Shown piece after piece: positions 1-9,933 of a stretch of 64,000 nt of DNA (positions within the stretch are counted from its first letter, which is position 1; the number at the start of each line of letters is the position of its first letter). The notes under the pieces were generated by a model, which was not told the origin of the DNA, did no database searches, and saw only the letters and a program-made list of their open reading frames with translations. This stretch comes from Pseudomonas chlororaphis subsp. aurantiaca (lineage in GTDB: Bacteria; Pseudomonadota; Gammaproteobacteria; Pseudomonadales; Pseudomonadaceae). The stretch covers positions 3,720,001 to 3,784,000 of the forward strand of contig NZ_CP059162.1 of assembly GCF_013466605.1 (NCBI RefSeq). The letters are read 5' to 3'. The translations under genes and the position numbers were made by a program.

Positions 1-1181
1 CCAGGATGTTCCTGAACCTCCCGCGGAACGCTGAGCGATAAATGGCGTTGATGTGCCGCCTCGACCATTGCCTGGCAGATGGGGTGCGTCGAAGCCTGCG
101 CCAGCGAGGCCGCCAGGCCAAGCAGATACTGGGGATTGGCCAGCCCGTTGACTTCTATCGACTGCAGGCGCGCATGGCCGCTGGTCAGTGTGCCGGTCTT
201 GTCGAGAAATACCTGCCTGATCCCGGCCAACGCCTCCAGGGTCGTGCCGTCCTTGATCAATATCCCGCGCCGCGCCGCCCTCGAAATGCCTGACATGATG
301 GAAATCGGCACCGCCAGGATCAACGGGCAAGGTGTGGCGACCACCAGCACCGCCAGAACCCGCAAGGGATCGCCACTCATTTGCCAGGCCACTGTGGCGA
401 TCAGCAAGGTCAGCGGGATGAACAGCAGCGCATAGCGGTCGGCCAGGCGCACAAAAGGTGCGCGCGAGCGTCTTGCCGTCTCCGCCAGCCGCACTATCCC
501 GGCATAGGTGCTTTGCGCTGCCGTGCGCGTGGCGGTCAGCAGGAAAGGTGCACCAACATTGGATACGCCGCTGGGCAGTTGCTCACCTTTGCGACGGGTT
601 ACCGGCAACGACTCACCGCTGAGCGCCGATTCGTCCAGGATGGCCGCGGGACTCAACAGGCGACCATCGACCGGTATCACCTCCCCCAGGCGCACCAGCA
701 ATGTCTGCTGCGGTTGGATCTGTTCGACGGGGATCCTGCGTAAGCCGCCCTGCTCCTGTAGCCAGGCAAAACGTGGGGCGCGATCGATGAGCGCGCGAAG
801 CTCGCGCTCGGCGCGTTGCCTGGTGAAGAATTCCAGGGTGCGCCCGGTAGCCAGCATCAAGGCAATCACCGCAGCCACCAGCATTTGCTCCAGGACCAGG
901 GCGGCAATCATCGACATCAGCGCGATCAGGTCTACACCCGCCTCGCGCCGGGCCAGGCGCCGGGCAATCTCGACGAGCAGGACCAGGGTCATCACCAGGC
1001 TGCCTGCGGCCCAGCCTAGCGATGCCCAGCCGGGCTTCTGCGCCATGTGCGCAACGCCACCGGCCAGGAGCGTCAGGACGCAGAACAGCAATAGCAGTGG
1101 GTTCAGCCACTTGCCGAACATCGAGGAGAGTTCCTCAAAAGGCGAATCGAATTCAGCGCGGTGAAAAACGTTGTCCTTCAT
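1..1181 (-). CDS. Heavy-metal-type P-type ATPase, N-terminal part (cut by window edge)
   Basis: Translating the minus strand from the ATG at 1181 gives an unbroken frame of about 393 codons that leaves the window before any stop, so the nucleotide-binding domain and C-terminus are missing. Visible in order are N-terminal hydrophobic helices, the actuator-domain loop SGES (about residue 186), a membrane helix with TPCPL (about 279) and the phosphorylation site DKTGT (about 328). This order is that of P1B metal pumps, but there is no N-terminal metal-binding domain and the membrane motif is TPC rather than CPC or SPC, so the substrate cannot be assigned. It lies 61 bp downstream of the MBL-fold gene on the same strand and is probably co-transcribed with it. 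Confidence 0.85.
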   Translation of the reverse strand, partial: MKDNVFHRAEFDSPFEELSSMFGKWLNPLLLLFCVLTLLAGGVAHMAQKPGWASLGWAAGSLVMTLVLLVEIARRLARREAGVDLIALMSMIAALVLEQMLVAAVIALMLATGRTLEFFTRQRAERELRALIDRAPRFAWLQEQGGLRRIPVEQIQPQQTLLVRLGEVIPVDGRLLSPAAILDESALSGESLPVTRRKGEQLPSGVSNVGAPFLLTATRTAAQSTYAGIVRLAETARRSRAPFVRLADRYALLFIPLTLLIATVAWQMSGDPLRVLAVLVVATPCPLILAVPISIMSGISRAARRGILIKDGTTLEALAGIRQVFLDKTGTLTSGHARLQSIEVNGLANPQYLLGLAASLAQASTHPICQAMVEAAHQRHLSLSVPREVQEHP

Positions 1182-1242
1182 AGGATCACTCTCGTATCCA
1201 CCACGACGCCTCGATCGATGAGTGGCAACACCGGGGGATCTG

Positions 1243-2631
1243 TCAGAGCGACAGGCTTGCAGGCTGGTCGGCAGCCGAGAGCTCGACGCTGTCGCGGTAC
1301 TCCGGCACCGAGACCGACCATCCCAGCTCCTGGCTGATGCGGCGGCGCAGCACGTCCGAGGCGTTGGGCTCGCCATGCACCACGAAGGTGTGCTTCGGTG
1401 GCCGCTTGAACCCGCGCAGCCACTGCATGATTTCATCGGCGTCGGCGTGCGCGGACAAGGTTTCCATCGGCACTACTTCGGCGCGGATCGGCACATCCTT
1501 GCCGTGGATACGCACCGACTCGGCGCCCGCGACTATCTGCGCGCCGCGGGTGCCGCCGGCCTGGAAGCCCGGAACCAACAACGTATTGATCGGGTTGGGG
1601 GCCAGCGCCTTGAGGTGGTGAACCACCCTGCCGCCGGTGGCCATGCCACTGGCGGCGATGATCACCGCGGGCGTGCGCTGCAGATCCAGGTTGATCGATT
1701 CCTGGGTCGTGCGCACGAAATGCGCGACATGACACATGCCTTCGCACTCCTCCTGGGAGAGGCGATGCTCGCTGCGAAAACGCTGGTACAGGCGCGTGAC
1801 ATCGGTGGCCATGGGGCTGTTGAGGTAGATCGGCAGGTCGGGAATCGCACGTTTCTGCAGCAGCCGGTACAGGTGATACATCAGCAATTGCGCACGCCCT
1901 ACCGCAAACGACGGTACCAGGGTGATGCCACGGCGCATCGCGGTTCGGCTGATGACCTGTGCCAGTTGCTCTTCCGGCGACTCGACGGGGTGCCGGCGGT
2001 CGCCATAGGTCGACTCCACCAACAGATAATCGGCGTGCTCGATGGTTTCCGGGGCGAACATCAAAGGGTCGTTGGGCCGTCCCAGGTCCCCGGAGCACAC
2101 CAGCGTGACGCCGCCGGCCACGACTTCCACCGTGGCCGCGCCGAGAATGTGCCCGGCGCAGCGCAACTGGATGCTCACTCCCGGAAGGATATCGACCCGA
2201 TGGTGCAACTCCAGCGGCCGCAGCAGCTTCAGGGCACGTTCCGCGTCCTGCTCGGTATAGAGCGGCAGCGCCGGGGTGTGTTTCGAGTAACCATGGCGAT
2301 TGGCGAACTCGGCCTCTTCCTCCTGCAGGCGGCCACTGTCGCGCAACAGGATTTTCACCAGCTCACAGGTGGCGGCCGTGGCATATACCGGGCCTCGGTA
2401 ACCGTTGCGCGCCAGTACCGGCAGGTAGCCGCTGTGATCCAGGTGGGCATGGGTCAGGACAATCGCGTCCAGGTCGCGAACCGGTAGCTGGAACGGGTCC
2501 CAGTTATGCAGGCGTAATTGCTTGTAGCCCTGGAACAGGCCGCAATCGATCAGCACATGCTGGCCTTCATGCTCCAGCAGGTACTTGCTGCCGGTGACCG
2601 TTCCGGCCGCGCCGAGAAATGACATTCGCAT
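1243..2631 (-). CDS. MBL-fold / beta-CASP RNA-processing-type hydrolase
   Basis: A 462-residue protein with a metallo-beta-lactamase N-terminus (metal motif HAHLDHSG at residues 61-68, further ligands near AGHILGAA and SGDLG), followed by a beta-CASP segment and a C-terminal RMMBL-like segment with the late His motifs SAHADADE and VVHGEP. Proteins of this architecture act on RNA as endo- or exonucleases; the substrate here is unknown. The start at 2631 has AGGAGA seven bases upstream. An FNR/Anr-like box lies 61 bp upstream at 2692-2705, so induction under low oxygen is likely. Confidence 0.9.
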   Translation of the reverse strand: MRMSFLGAAGTVTGSKYLLEHEGQHVLIDCGLFQGYKQLRLHNWDPFQLPVRDLDAIVLTHAHLDHSGYLPVLARNGYRGPVYATAATCELVKILLRDSGRLQEEEAEFANRHGYSKHTPALPLYTEQDAERALKLLRPLELHHRVDILPGVSIQLRCAGHILGAATVEVVAGGVTLVCSGDLGRPNDPLMFAPETIEHADYLLVESTYGDRRHPVESPEEQLAQVISRTAMRRGITLVPSFAVGRAQLLMYHLYRLLQKRAIPDLPIYLNSPMATDVTRLYQRFRSEHRLSQEECEGMCHVAHFVRTTQESINLDLQRTPAVIIAASGMATGGRVVHHLKALAPNPINTLLVPGFQAGGTRGAQIVAGAESVRIHGKDVPIRAEVVPMETLSAHADADEIMQWLRGFKRPPKHTFVVHGEPNASDVLRRRISQELGWSVSVPEYRDSVELSAADQPASLSL

Positions 2632-2691
2632 GCTCGTCTCCTTGAACTTTCATGGGAACGCTATTGATCGCTCCTTTCGCCCTGGCGACCG

Positions 2692-2705
2692 TTGACCTTT
2701 ATCAA
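2692..2705. promoter_or_regulatory. FNR/Anr-like box upstream of the MBL-fold gene
   Basis: TTGACCTTTATCAA matches the TTGAT-N4-ATCAA consensus at 9 of 10 positions. It lies 61 bp upstream of the start at 2631, a spacing shared by the other boxes in this region. Confidence 0.6.
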
Positions 2706-2728
2706 CCGTGGCTGTGCCCGCGGTCATT

Positions 2729-3649
2729 TCAGCCGGTCTCGGCGGGCGGCTTGACCAGCATCAGGCTGCAGGGGGCACGGTGCAGCAGGCTCTCGGCGGT
2801 ACTGCCGACGAAAGTCTCGACTCCGTGGCGGCAGGCCGTGCCCAGCACAATCATGTCGAAAACGTTCCTGCGGGCGAAATGGCCGATCACCTGATGGGGA
2901 ATGCCGGCCAGCAGATGTCGGCGTTTCTGCTCGACCCCATAACGCTCGGCGAGCAGATCGAAGGCCTCTTGCTGGGCATCGTTGACCGCATCCCGCAGGC
3001 TGTCGTCCAGGCTCGAGGTCGGCACACTCGTCACCGTGTCGCCCACTACCGACCAGTTGCTGACATTGAGCAGGTGCAAGGTCGCGCCGCAGGACGTTGC
3101 CAGCGTCGAGGCCAGGTCGAGAATCCGTTCGTTGAGCCCTTGGGTCAGCGCTTCCAGGTGGGACAGGTCGATGGCGGCAAGGATCTTCAACGGCTTGGGG
3201 TTTTCCGCGCGGGTGACCAGGTGCAAGGAGCCGGGACAGTCACGCAGCAGCAGCCAGTCCAGGGGCCGATGGAAGACCCGGTCGAGCGCCGGCACCCGTT
3301 GCACATCCTTGATCACCAGGTCCGGGTGGAAGTCGTTCACGTATTCAAGCACGTGGCCCGGGCTCAACCTGGCCCAGACCACCTCGGTGGTCACCTGCCC
3401 TCCCTTGCATCGCTCCAGCCTGGCCTGTTGCTCGAGCCAGTGCCGGTGCACCTGCAGGTATCCTTCCCGGGCCTGGGTCATCGCGTCATGGTCGAACAGG
3501 CCGGCCACCGCCAGCGCGTTGACATAATCGAAAGCGACAATGTGCAACATCGCACCTGTTGCGCAGGCCAACGCCTGCGCCCGTTCGAATGCGGGGGTGC
3601 GGATCATCTCCGTCGGTGCAATGAGCAGTAAACGTTGTATTTTCAACAT
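2729..3649 (-). CDS. Tandem universal stress protein
   Basis: A protein of about 306 residues made of two UspA-type halves. The N-terminal half begins with a beta strand (RLLLIAP) and contains the motif RVFHRPLDWLLLRDCP, of which variants recur in all four Usp proteins of this window. The C-terminal half ends with a nucleotide-loop-like stretch (GTACRHG...GSTAESLLHRAPCSLMLV) close to the G-2X-G-9X-G(S/T) motif of ATP-binding Usps. ATG 3649 was chosen over GTG 3652 because GAGG lies six bases before it. The gene is probably co-transcribed with the upstream lipoprotein gene (gap 82 bp). The likely role is survival under energy or oxygen limitation, by analogy with Anr-controlled Usps of Pseudomonas. 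Confidence 0.9.
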   Translation of the reverse strand: MLKIQRLLLIAPTEMIRTPAFERAQALACATGAMLHIVAFDYVNALAVAGLFDHDAMTQAREGYLQVHRHWLEQQARLERCKGGQVTTEVVWARLSPGHVLEYVNDFHPDLVIKDVQRVPALDRVFHRPLDWLLLRDCPGSLHLVTRAENPKPLKILAAIDLSHLEALTQGLNERILDLASTLATSCGATLHLLNVSNWSVVGDTVTSVPTSSLDDSLRDAVNDAQQEAFDLLAERYGVEQKRRHLLAGIPHQVIGHFARRNVFDMIVLGTACRHGVETFVGSTAESLLHRAPCSLMLVKPPAETG

Positions 3650-3731
3650 CACACACCTCGTCCTGGAAACGCTTTACCGTGTAACTGCCAGCCCGGCTTC
3701 CTGCCCGTGAGCGTCGTTCAAAGATCATTCA

Positions 3732-3986
3732 TTACTTGCGAGCCGCCTTGTCGAGCATCCGGCGAGCACGTTCATTGGCCTCATCCGCAGTCCGTTGCGC
3801 CTGGCTGGCCGCTGCCTCTGCCCGTTCCGCCTTCAAATAAGCCTCATCGGCCCTGAGCCTCGCCGTCGCGGCGTTGTTTTCCGCGGACTCCAGTCGCGCG
3901 TCGACTTCCTGGGCATATCGGTGGCTGCAACCGGCAGTCGTCGCCAACACGATGTTCAGCAATACAACGGGCAAGTGCTTATCCAT
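3732..3986 (-). CDS. OprI/Lpp-like outer-membrane lipoprotein
   Basis: An 84-residue protein with a short hydrophobic signal and a lipobox (TTAGC; Cys about residue 20), then an Ala-rich heptad helix with RADEAY and TADEANERA motifs, ending in Lys-Ala-Ala-Arg-Lys. Length, helix pattern and C-terminus closely follow OprI, the Pseudomonas murein lipoprotein that links outer membrane and peptidoglycan through its terminal Lys. It appears to be a paralogue placed in a stress island rather than the main oprI gene; that is inference from context. An Anr-like box lies 77 bp upstream (4063-4076). Confidence 0.8.
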   Translation of the reverse strand: MDKHLPVVLLNIVLATTAGCSHRYAQEVDARLESAENNAATARLRADEAYLKAERAEAAASQAQRTADEANERARRMLDKAARK

Positions 3987-4062
3987 GGTTTTCCCCTCAG
4001 TCGATTGCGACTGGATAGCTTCAGGCTGTGTTTCGAGTATCGGGCGTTATCGACGTGAACCT

Positions 4063-4076
4063 CTGATCTTTGTCAA
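4063..4076. promoter_or_regulatory. FNR/Anr-like box in the lipoprotein/BON intergenic region
   Basis: CTGATCTTTGTCAA matches the consensus at 8 of 10 positions and is placed 77 bp upstream of the minus-strand lipoprotein start (3986). Confidence 0.45.
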
Positions 4077-4120
4077 CTAATGCCGGCTAGCGATCAGCGG
4101 ACGGACTCAGCGAAGCCTTG

Positions 4121-4134
4121 TTGATTTAGCTCAA
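4121..4134. promoter_or_regulatory. FNR/Anr-like box upstream of the BON protein
   Basis: TTGATTTAGCTCAA matches TTGAT-N4-ATCAA at 9 of 10 positions and ends 87 bp before the BON-protein start at 4221. Confidence 0.6.
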
Positions 4135-4220
4135 TGTCCTGGTGTTGCTCAGGCGTAGAAAAAAACAGGGAGGCCGGTTTGTAATCCGTACAACCAACAC
4201 ATCAGCCAAAGGACACCATC

Positions 4221-4868
4221 ATGAGCGACCTGAATCTGCGTAAATTCATTCTGGAGGAGCTGGAGTTCCAGCCTGACATCGATGCCGCCAACATCGGTGT
4301 GACAGTGGAGAACGGTGTGGTCACGCTCACCGGCCACGTCAACAGCTACGCCCAGAAAATCAGTGCCGAACGTGCGGTAAAAGGCATCAAGGGGGTACGC
4401 GCGCTGGCCGAGGAAATCCAGGTCAGGCTGGAAAAAGGCGCCGGCACGGCGGACGACACCATTGCCAACCGAGCCGCGAACATCCTCAGTTGGAGTTCAG
4501 ACGTTCCTGAAGGCGACATCAAGATCATGGTGCAGAACGGCTGGATCACCCTCGAAGGTGAAGTCGACTGGCAGTACCAGAAAGAAACCGCGGAGCGGGC
4601 GGTACGTAAATTGTCTGGCGTGGTGGGCGTGGACAATCGACTTACCCTGCGTCCGCGGGTGGATGTGGCCGATATCCAGCAGCGTATCGAGGATGCCCTC
4701 AAGCGCAATGCGGAAATCGATGCCAAGGCCATTCACATCAAGGTCGACGGTGATGTGGTAAAGCTTGAAGGCAAGGTTCATTTGTGGCGCGAACGGCAGA
4801 TAGCCGAACGAGCTGCCTGGTCAGTGCCGGGGGTGAGGAAGGTAGACGATCATTTGCTGATCGCCTGA
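4221..4868 (+). CDS. Triple BON-domain protein
   Basis: A 215-residue protein with three repeats of the BON fold (about residues 3-70, 78-145, 150-214). Each shows the Gly-rich core (VENGVVTLTGHV, VQNGWITLEGEV, VDGDVVKLEGKV) followed by an A/E-R-A helix and a V-x-G-V turn. BON domains bind membranes or phospholipids, and many such proteins belong to osmotic or envelope stress responses. No signal peptide is visible, so the protein looks cytoplasmic, unlike OsmY. It leads into the ftsH and K+ channel genes (gap 86 bp to ftsH), which may form one transcript under the box at 4121-4134. Confidence 0.85.
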   Translation: MSDLNLRKFILEELEFQPDIDAANIGVTVENGVVTLTGHVNSYAQKISAERAVKGIKGVRALAEEIQVRLEKGAGTADDTIANRAANILSWSSDVPEGDIKIMVQNGWITLEGEVDWQYQKETAERAVRKLSGVVGVDNRLTLRPRVDVADIQQRIEDALKRNAEIDAKAIHIKVDGDVVKLEGKVHLWRERQIAERAAWSVPGVRKVDDHLLIA

Positions 4869-4954
4869 ATCGATCACCCGGGGAGCCCACGGTTTCCCCG
4901 GGTGATAGGCGGCCTGCCCGGCCTCACCCCGTGCCCTCTCCTTGAGACAAGGCC

Positions 4955-6796
4955 ATGAACAAAAGTCACCAATGGAACCTGTCCTACTTCGTGATCGCGT
5001 TGGCCATGGTCGCCCTCGCTCAGTTTCTCTTTTTCGATCGTCATGTCGTGCAGGACATTCCTTACAGCCAGTTTCTGCAACTGCTGAACGAGCAGAAGGT
5101 CAGCGATTTGCGAATCGAGAAGGATCGGATCAGCGGCAAACTGCAGCCTCCCATCGATGGGCACAACCTGTTCTCGACGGTGCGGGTCGAGCCGGCACTG
5201 GCGGCGGATCTTGCCCGATCGGCTGTCGGATTCAGAGGAGTCAATGAAAACCCCCTGTTGAGTAACCTGCTGGGGTGGTTGCTACCTTTTGCCCTCATCA
5301 TGGCGGTCTGGCATTTCCTGTTTCGCGGGCTGGCAGAAAAACAGGGCCTGGGGGGATTGATGAGCATCGGTAAGTCCCGGGCCAAAGTGTTCGTGGAGCG
5401 CGATACCGGGGTGACCTTCGCCGATGTCGCGGGCATCGATGAAGCCAGGGCAGAACTGGTGGAGATCGTCTCGTTCCTCAAGGACAAGGCCAGGTACGCG
5501 CGCCTTGGGGCGCATATTCCCAAGGGGACGTTGCTGGTCGGTCCACCGGGTACAGGCAAGACCCTGGTGGCCAAGGCCATCGCCGGGGAAGCCGGGGTAC
5601 CGTTTTTCTCGATCTCGGGCTCCGAATTCGTCGAAATGTTCGTTGGCGTCGGCGCCGCCCGAGTGCGTGATCTGTTCGAACAGGCCAGGCAGGCCGCACC
5701 CTGCATTATTTTCATCGATGAGCTCGATGCCCTGGGCAAGATGCGGGGTATCGGCGCGTTCGGTGGCAATGACGAAAAAGAGCAGACGCTCAACCAGCTA
5801 TTGGCCGAGCTGGACGGATTCGACCCCCGCGAAGGCGTCGTCCTGCTGGCCGCAACCAATCGCCCCGAGATTCTCGACCCGGCGCTGTTACGGGCGGGCC
5901 GCTTCGACCGGCAGTTGCTGATCGATCGCCCCGATCGCAAAGGCCGAGAGGCAATTCTCAAGGTCCACCTGAAAAAAATTGCCGCGGCAGCGGACCTCGA
6001 TTGCCAGCGTATCGCCGACATCACCACCGGTTTCACTGGCGCCGACCTGGCCAACCTGGTCAACGAAGCCGCCATCGTGGCCACCCGCCGCGGCGCCGAG
6101 TCGGTCCACCTCGACGACTTCACCTCGGCTGTGGAGCGCCTTGTCGCGGGGGTCGAGCGCAAGAGCAGCTTGCTGCACCCCGACGAACGCAAGGTGGTGG
6201 CCTACCACGAGATGGGGCATGCCCTGGCCGCCAGCAGCCTCCCGGCCATGGACCCGGTCCACAAGGTGTCGATCATCCCCCGCGCTGCCGGTTCTCTGGG
6301 GTATACCCTGCAACGGCCGACCGAGGATCACTTCCTGATCAGTTGCCAGATGCTCAAGGACCGGATTGTCGTGCTGATGGCCGGGCGCGCCGCCGAGTTC
6401 CTTGCCTATGGCCAGATATCCACCGGCGCCGCCGACGACCTGGGGCACGCCACCGATATTGCCCGCCAGTTGATCACTCGGTTCGGCATGGACTCGACAC
6501 TCGGCCAGTCGGTACTCGAACGACAACCTGCAAGCTATTTGGGCGAACGCCTGCCGCGAGGTGGCGAGAGAGACTATTCGGAACAAACCGCCCGGGAAAT
6601 TGACCTGGGCATCCGCGCCTTGCTCGATGAAGCCTATGACAAGGCCAAGGCCCTGCTCCAGAGCCGCCGGAACGACCTGGATGCCGGAGCCCGCCTGCTG
6701 CTGGAAAAGGAGACCCTGACTCCCGAGGAATTTCCACCGCTCCGGCCGTTGGTGCCAGCCCCGGCGTCGCAGCGGCTGAGCGCGACGCGGTCCTGA
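4955..6796 (+). CDS. ftsH: ATP-dependent zinc metalloprotease FtsH (additional copy)
   Basis: A 613-residue AAA protease of the inner membrane that degrades misfolded membrane and cytosolic proteins. Two membrane segments frame a short periplasmic domain (about 9-27 and 107-125). Then follow Walker A GPPGTGKT (about 196), Walker B FIDELDAL (about 253), the second region of homology [20 protein letters not shown], the zinc site HEMGH (418-422) and the distal acidic ligand in [10 protein letters not shown]. The stress-island setting and the shorter C-terminus suggest a second, stress-specific copy rather than the housekeeping ftsH usually beside rrmJ. No rrmJ or folP is nearby. Confidence 0.93.
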   Translation: MNKSHQWNLSYFVIALAMVALAQFLFFDRHVVQDIPYSQFLQLLNEQKVSDLRIEKDRISGKLQPPIDGHNLFSTVRVEPALAADLARSAVGFRGVNENPLLSNLLGWLLPFALIMAVWHFLFRGLAEKQGLGGLMSIGKSRAKVFVERDTGVTFADVAGIDEARAELVEIVSFLKDKARYARLGAHIPKGTLLVGPPGTGKTLVAKAIAGEAGVPFFSISGSEFVEMFVGVGAARVRDLFEQARQAAPCIIFIDELDALGKMRGIGAFGGNDEKEQTLNQLLAELDGFDPREGVVLLAATNRPEILDPALLRAGRFDRQLLIDRPDRKGREAILKVHLKKIAAAADLDCQRIADITTGFTGADLANLVNEAAIVATRRGAESVHLDDFTSAVERLVAGVERKSSLLHPDERKVVAYHEMGHALAASSLPAMDPVHKVSIIPRAAGSLGYTLQRPTEDHFLISCQMLKDRIVVLMAGRAAEFLAYGQISTGAADDLGHATDIARQLITRFGMDSTLGQSVLERQPASYLGERLPRGGERDYSEQTAREIDLGIRALLDEAYDKAKALLQSRRNDLDAGARLLLEKETLTPEEFPPLRPLVPAPASQRLSATRS

Positions 6797-6855
6797 CCAG
6801 GCATTGTTCTGCGCAACGAACGCGCGCCCTTCCCCTTTTTAGCTGGAGGCCCGTC

Positions 6856-7281
6856 ATGCTCGTTGTCACGCTGATCAATACGCTGGTGGTGGTCGTCGTC
6901 GTGGTCATTCACTACGAATGCCTGTTACGTCTGAACGACTGGCTGCCCAAACTTAAACTCTGGAGCCGCTTCAGGATCGTTGTCGGGGTGTTCGGTGCGC
7001 TGATGGCTCATGCGCTGGAAGTCTGGTGCTTCGCGCTGGTCTATTACCTGATGACGCTCTCCAGTGAGTGGGGCAACCTAAAGGGCAACTTCGATGGCTC
7101 GCTCATGGACTGCGTGTACTTTTCCTTCACCACGTACACGACGATCGGTTTCGGCGATATTTCACCTGTGGGCAACCTCAAGTACCTGACCGGGCTGCAG
7201 GCATTGACCGGGCTGGTCCTCATATCCTGGACAGCATCGTTTCTGTTTCTCGAAATGCAGAAGTACTGGAAGAACAGATGA
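6856..7281 (+). CDS. Small two-TM potassium-channel-like protein
   Basis: A 141-residue membrane protein with an N-terminal helix, a second hydrophobic segment, a pore loop with the filter-like sequence TTIGFGDISP (about residues 94-103), and a final membrane helix. The filter is TIGFGD instead of TVGYGD, a variant seen in some K+ channels. No RCK/TrkA-N regulatory domain is attached. SD GGAGG lies six bases before the ATG. It is 59 bp downstream of ftsH on the same strand, suggesting co-expression and a role in membrane-potential control under stress (inference). Confidence 0.85.
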   Translation: MLVVTLINTLVVVVVVVIHYECLLRLNDWLPKLKLWSRFRIVVGVFGALMAHALEVWCFALVYYLMTLSSEWGNLKGNFDGSLMDCVYFSFTTYTTIGFGDISPVGNLKYLTGLQALTGLVLISWTASFLFLEMQKYWKNR

Positions 7282-7314
7282 CCCCCAGCCCTCCTTCCTT
7301 GCACGCTCTGACAC

Positions 7315-9690
7315 TCAAGTACCGGTAGCCGGCGTCCATTGCCAATTCAGCACCTCGGGCATGTCCTGCCCGTGTTCGATGAGGTAGAGCTTGTGTTTTT
7401 CCAGGGTCGACCAGTAGCGTGACCGCGCCAGCTGCAACTGATCATGCAGCCGTGGCACCCGCTCGATCACGTCCAGCGCCAGTTGGTAACGATCCAGGTT
7501 GTTGATCACCGCCATGTCGAACGGTGTGGTGGTCGCGCCCTCCTCCTTGAAGCCCCGCACATGGAAACGCTCGGGATTGTTTCGCTTGTACAGCAACCTG
7601 TGGATCAGCGCCGGGTAGCCGTGGAACGCGAAGATCACCGGCTTGTCGAGGGTAAACAGCTGCTCGAAGGCACTGTCCGGCAAACCGTGGGGGTGCTGGT
7701 ATGAAGGCTGCAGCACCATCAGGTCGACGACATTCACCACCCTTACCCGCAGGTCCGGGACGTACTCACGCAGCAGGGTCACGGCGGCCAGGGTTTCCAG
7801 GGTCGGCACGTCGCCGGCGCAGGCCATCACTACGTCGGGGTCCTGGTCATCCCGGCAGGCCCAGTCCCATCGACCGATCCCGGCCTGGCAATGGCGGATG
7901 GCCGCATCGATATCCAGCCACTGCCATTCCGGTTGCTTGCCGGCCACGATGACGTTGATGTAGTTACGACTGCGCAAGCAGTGATCGGCTACCGACAACA
8001 GGCAATTGGCATCGGGTGGCAGATAGATTCGCGCTATATCGGCCTTTTTGTTCGCCAGCAGGTCGATGAACCCCGGGTCCTGGTGGGAGAAGCCGTTGTG
8101 GTCCTGGCGCCAGACGTGGGAAGTCAGCAGATAGTTGAGCGAGGCCACGGGTTTGCGCCACGGCACCTCGGCGGCGGTTTTCAGCCATTTGGCGTGCTGA
8201 TTGACCATCGAATCGACGATGTGAATGAACGCCTCGTAGCAGGACAGCAGGCCGTGCCGCCCCGTCAGCAGGTAGCCCTCGAGCCAGCCTTCACAGACCT
8301 GTTCGCTGAGGATTTCCATCACCCGACCGTCAGCCGCCAGGTGGCTGTCGTCGGGCTCTTGTGGATCCATCCAGGCCTTGGCACTGACCTCATAGACCGC
8401 GTCCAGCCGGTTCGAGGCCGTTTCATCCGGGCCGAACAGGCGAAAGTTGCGCGACAGCAGACTGTTTTTCATCACATCCCGCAAGAACCTGCCCAGCACG
8501 CGGGTGGCCTCTGCCCGCAGGCAGCCCGGCGCCGTGAGCTGCACGGCGTAGTCGGCGAACCGTGGCAGATCCAGCGACCGCAACAACAAGCCGCCATTGG
8601 CATGGGGGTTGGCGCTCATGCGCCGGTGCCCGGTGGGCGCCAGTGCGGCAAGCTCGGGCAGCAAGGCACCGTTGGCATCGAACAGCTCGGCGGGGCGATA
8701 GCTGTTGAGCCACTCCTCGAGCTGGCGCAGGTGCAGCGGCTGCTGGAAATCGGCCAGGGGCACCTGATGCGCACGGCAGGTGCCTTCGACTCGATGGCCG
8801 TCGACGAATTTCGGCCCGGTCCAGCCCTTGGGCGTGCGTAACACCAGCATGGGCCAGAGGGGGCGCTCCGGAGCCCGGTCCTGGTTATTACGACGGGCGA
8901 CGCGCTGGATCTCGCGAATTTCCTGCAGCACTGTGTCCAGTGTCCTGGCCAGCGCCTGGTGCACCTCCATCGGGTCATCGCCTTCGACGAAATACGGGTC
9001 GTAGCCATAGCCATACATCAGGGCCGACAGCTCGTCCTCGCTGATCCTGGAGAGCAGCGCCGGATTGGCGATCTTGTAGCCGTTGAGGTGCAGGATCGGC
9101 AACACCGCGCCGTCGCGCGCCGGGTTGAGGAATTTGTTGGAATGCCAGCTGGCCGCCAGCGTTGCCGTTTCCGCCTCTCCATCACCGATGACACAGGCCA
9201 CGATCAGGTCCGGATTATCGAAGGCGGCGCCGTAGGCATGAGCCAGGCTATAACCCAACTCGCCGCCTTCATGGATCGACCCTGGAATCTGCGCCGAAAC
9301 ATGGCTGGAGATCCCGTACGGCCAGGAAAACTGCCTGAACAGGCGGCTCAGGCCGCTGGTGTTGCGCCCCACCTCTGGATTGAGCTCGGTGTAGGTGCCT
9401 TCCAGGTAGGTCTGGGCCACGACAGCCGGCCCGCCATGACCGGGGCCGGCGATAAAGATCATGTTCAGATCGTACTGGTTGATCAGCCGATTGAGGTGCG
9501 TGTAGATGAGGTTGAGCCCCGGTGTGGTGCCCCAGTGCCCCAATAACCGCGGCTTGATATGGGCCAGGGCCAGAGGCGCCTTCAGCAACGGGTTGTCCTT
9601 GAGGTAGATCTGCCCGACCGCCAGGTAATTGGAGGCCCGCCAGTAGGCATCCAGCGTCTCCAGTTGTTCCGCACTCAGGAAGCCGCTCAT
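7315..9690 (-). CDS. Phosphoketolase (xylulose-5-P / fructose-6-P)
   Basis: A thiamine-diphosphate enzyme of about 791 residues that cleaves xylulose-5-P or fructose-6-P with phosphate to give acetyl phosphate. Visible are the N-terminal sugar-phosphate motifs [13 protein letters not shown] and [20 protein letters not shown], the TPP-binding GDGEAETA...N, and the C-terminal domain with NVVDL and [15 protein letters not shown] 9690 was chosen because GGAGAA precedes it by six bases and the upstream extension lacks family residues. Acetyl-P made here could feed ATP formation via acetate kinase when respiration stops. A perfect Anr/FNR box lies 70 bp upstream. Confidence 0.93.
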   Translation of the reverse strand: MSGFLSAEQLETLDAYWRASNYLAVGQIYLKDNPLLKAPLALAHIKPRLLGHWGTTPGLNLIYTHLNRLINQYDLNMIFIAGPGHGGPAVVAQTYLEGTYTELNPEVGRNTSGLSRLFRQFSWPYGISSHVSAQIPGSIHEGGELGYSLAHAYGAAFDNPDLIVACVIGDGEAETATLAASWHSNKFLNPARDGAVLPILHLNGYKIANPALLSRISEDELSALMYGYGYDPYFVEGDDPMEVHQALARTLDTVLQEIREIQRVARRNNQDRAPERPLWPMLVLRTPKGWTGPKFVDGHRVEGTCRAHQVPLADFQQPLHLRQLEEWLNSYRPAELFDANGALLPELAALAPTGHRRMSANPHANGGLLLRSLDLPRFADYAVQLTAPGCLRAEATRVLGRFLRDVMKNSLLSRNFRLFGPDETASNRLDAVYEVSAKAWMDPQEPDDSHLAADGRVMEILSEQVCEGWLEGYLLTGRHGLLSCYEAFIHIVDSMVNQHAKWLKTAAEVPWRKPVASLNYLLTSHVWRQDHNGFSHQDPGFIDLLANKKADIARIYLPPDANCLLSVADHCLRSRNYINVIVAGKQPEWQWLDIDAAIRHCQAGIGRWDWACRDDQDPDVVMACAGDVPTLETLAAVTLLREYVPDLRVRVVNVVDLMVLQPSYQHPHGLPDSAFEQLFTLDKPVIFAFHGYPALIHRLLYKRNNPERFHVRGFKEEGATTTPFDMAVINNLDRYQLALDVIERVPRLHDQLQLARSRYWSTLEKHKLYLIEHGQDMPEVLNWQWTPATGT

Positions 9691-9760
9691 GAAGTTCTCC
9701 GCCAGGGCCCGGCCCACCGAGCGACATGCATTGATTCTGGGGACCTGGAACACTCAAGAC

Positions 9761-9774
9761 TTGATTTACATCAA
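9761..9774. promoter_or_regulatory. Perfect FNR/Anr box upstream of phosphoketolase
   Basis: TTGATTTACATCAA is a 10/10 match to TTGAT-N4-ATCAA. It lies 70 bp upstream of the phosphoketolase start and about 160 bp upstream of the divergent regulator gene. Confidence 0.8.
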
Positions 9775-9933
9775 GCACCGGCGAGGCCATTGAAGCTGAA
9801 TAAGCCATCGTTCCATCGACGCCGTTTAACCAGGCCCTTCCACTCGTCGTCTGTTTTTTGCCAGCAGCCGAACGGCCCGCCCTGGCAAGACTCAGAGACT
9901 ATGCTTTACCAACCGATAGAGGGGTCTTATGGC

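Noticed and set aside
1222..2487. 421-codon plus-strand frame
   Set aside because: It is the mirror of the MBL-fold gene: GC-rich third positions keep the opposite frame open. The translation is His/Arg/Gln-rich with no fold.
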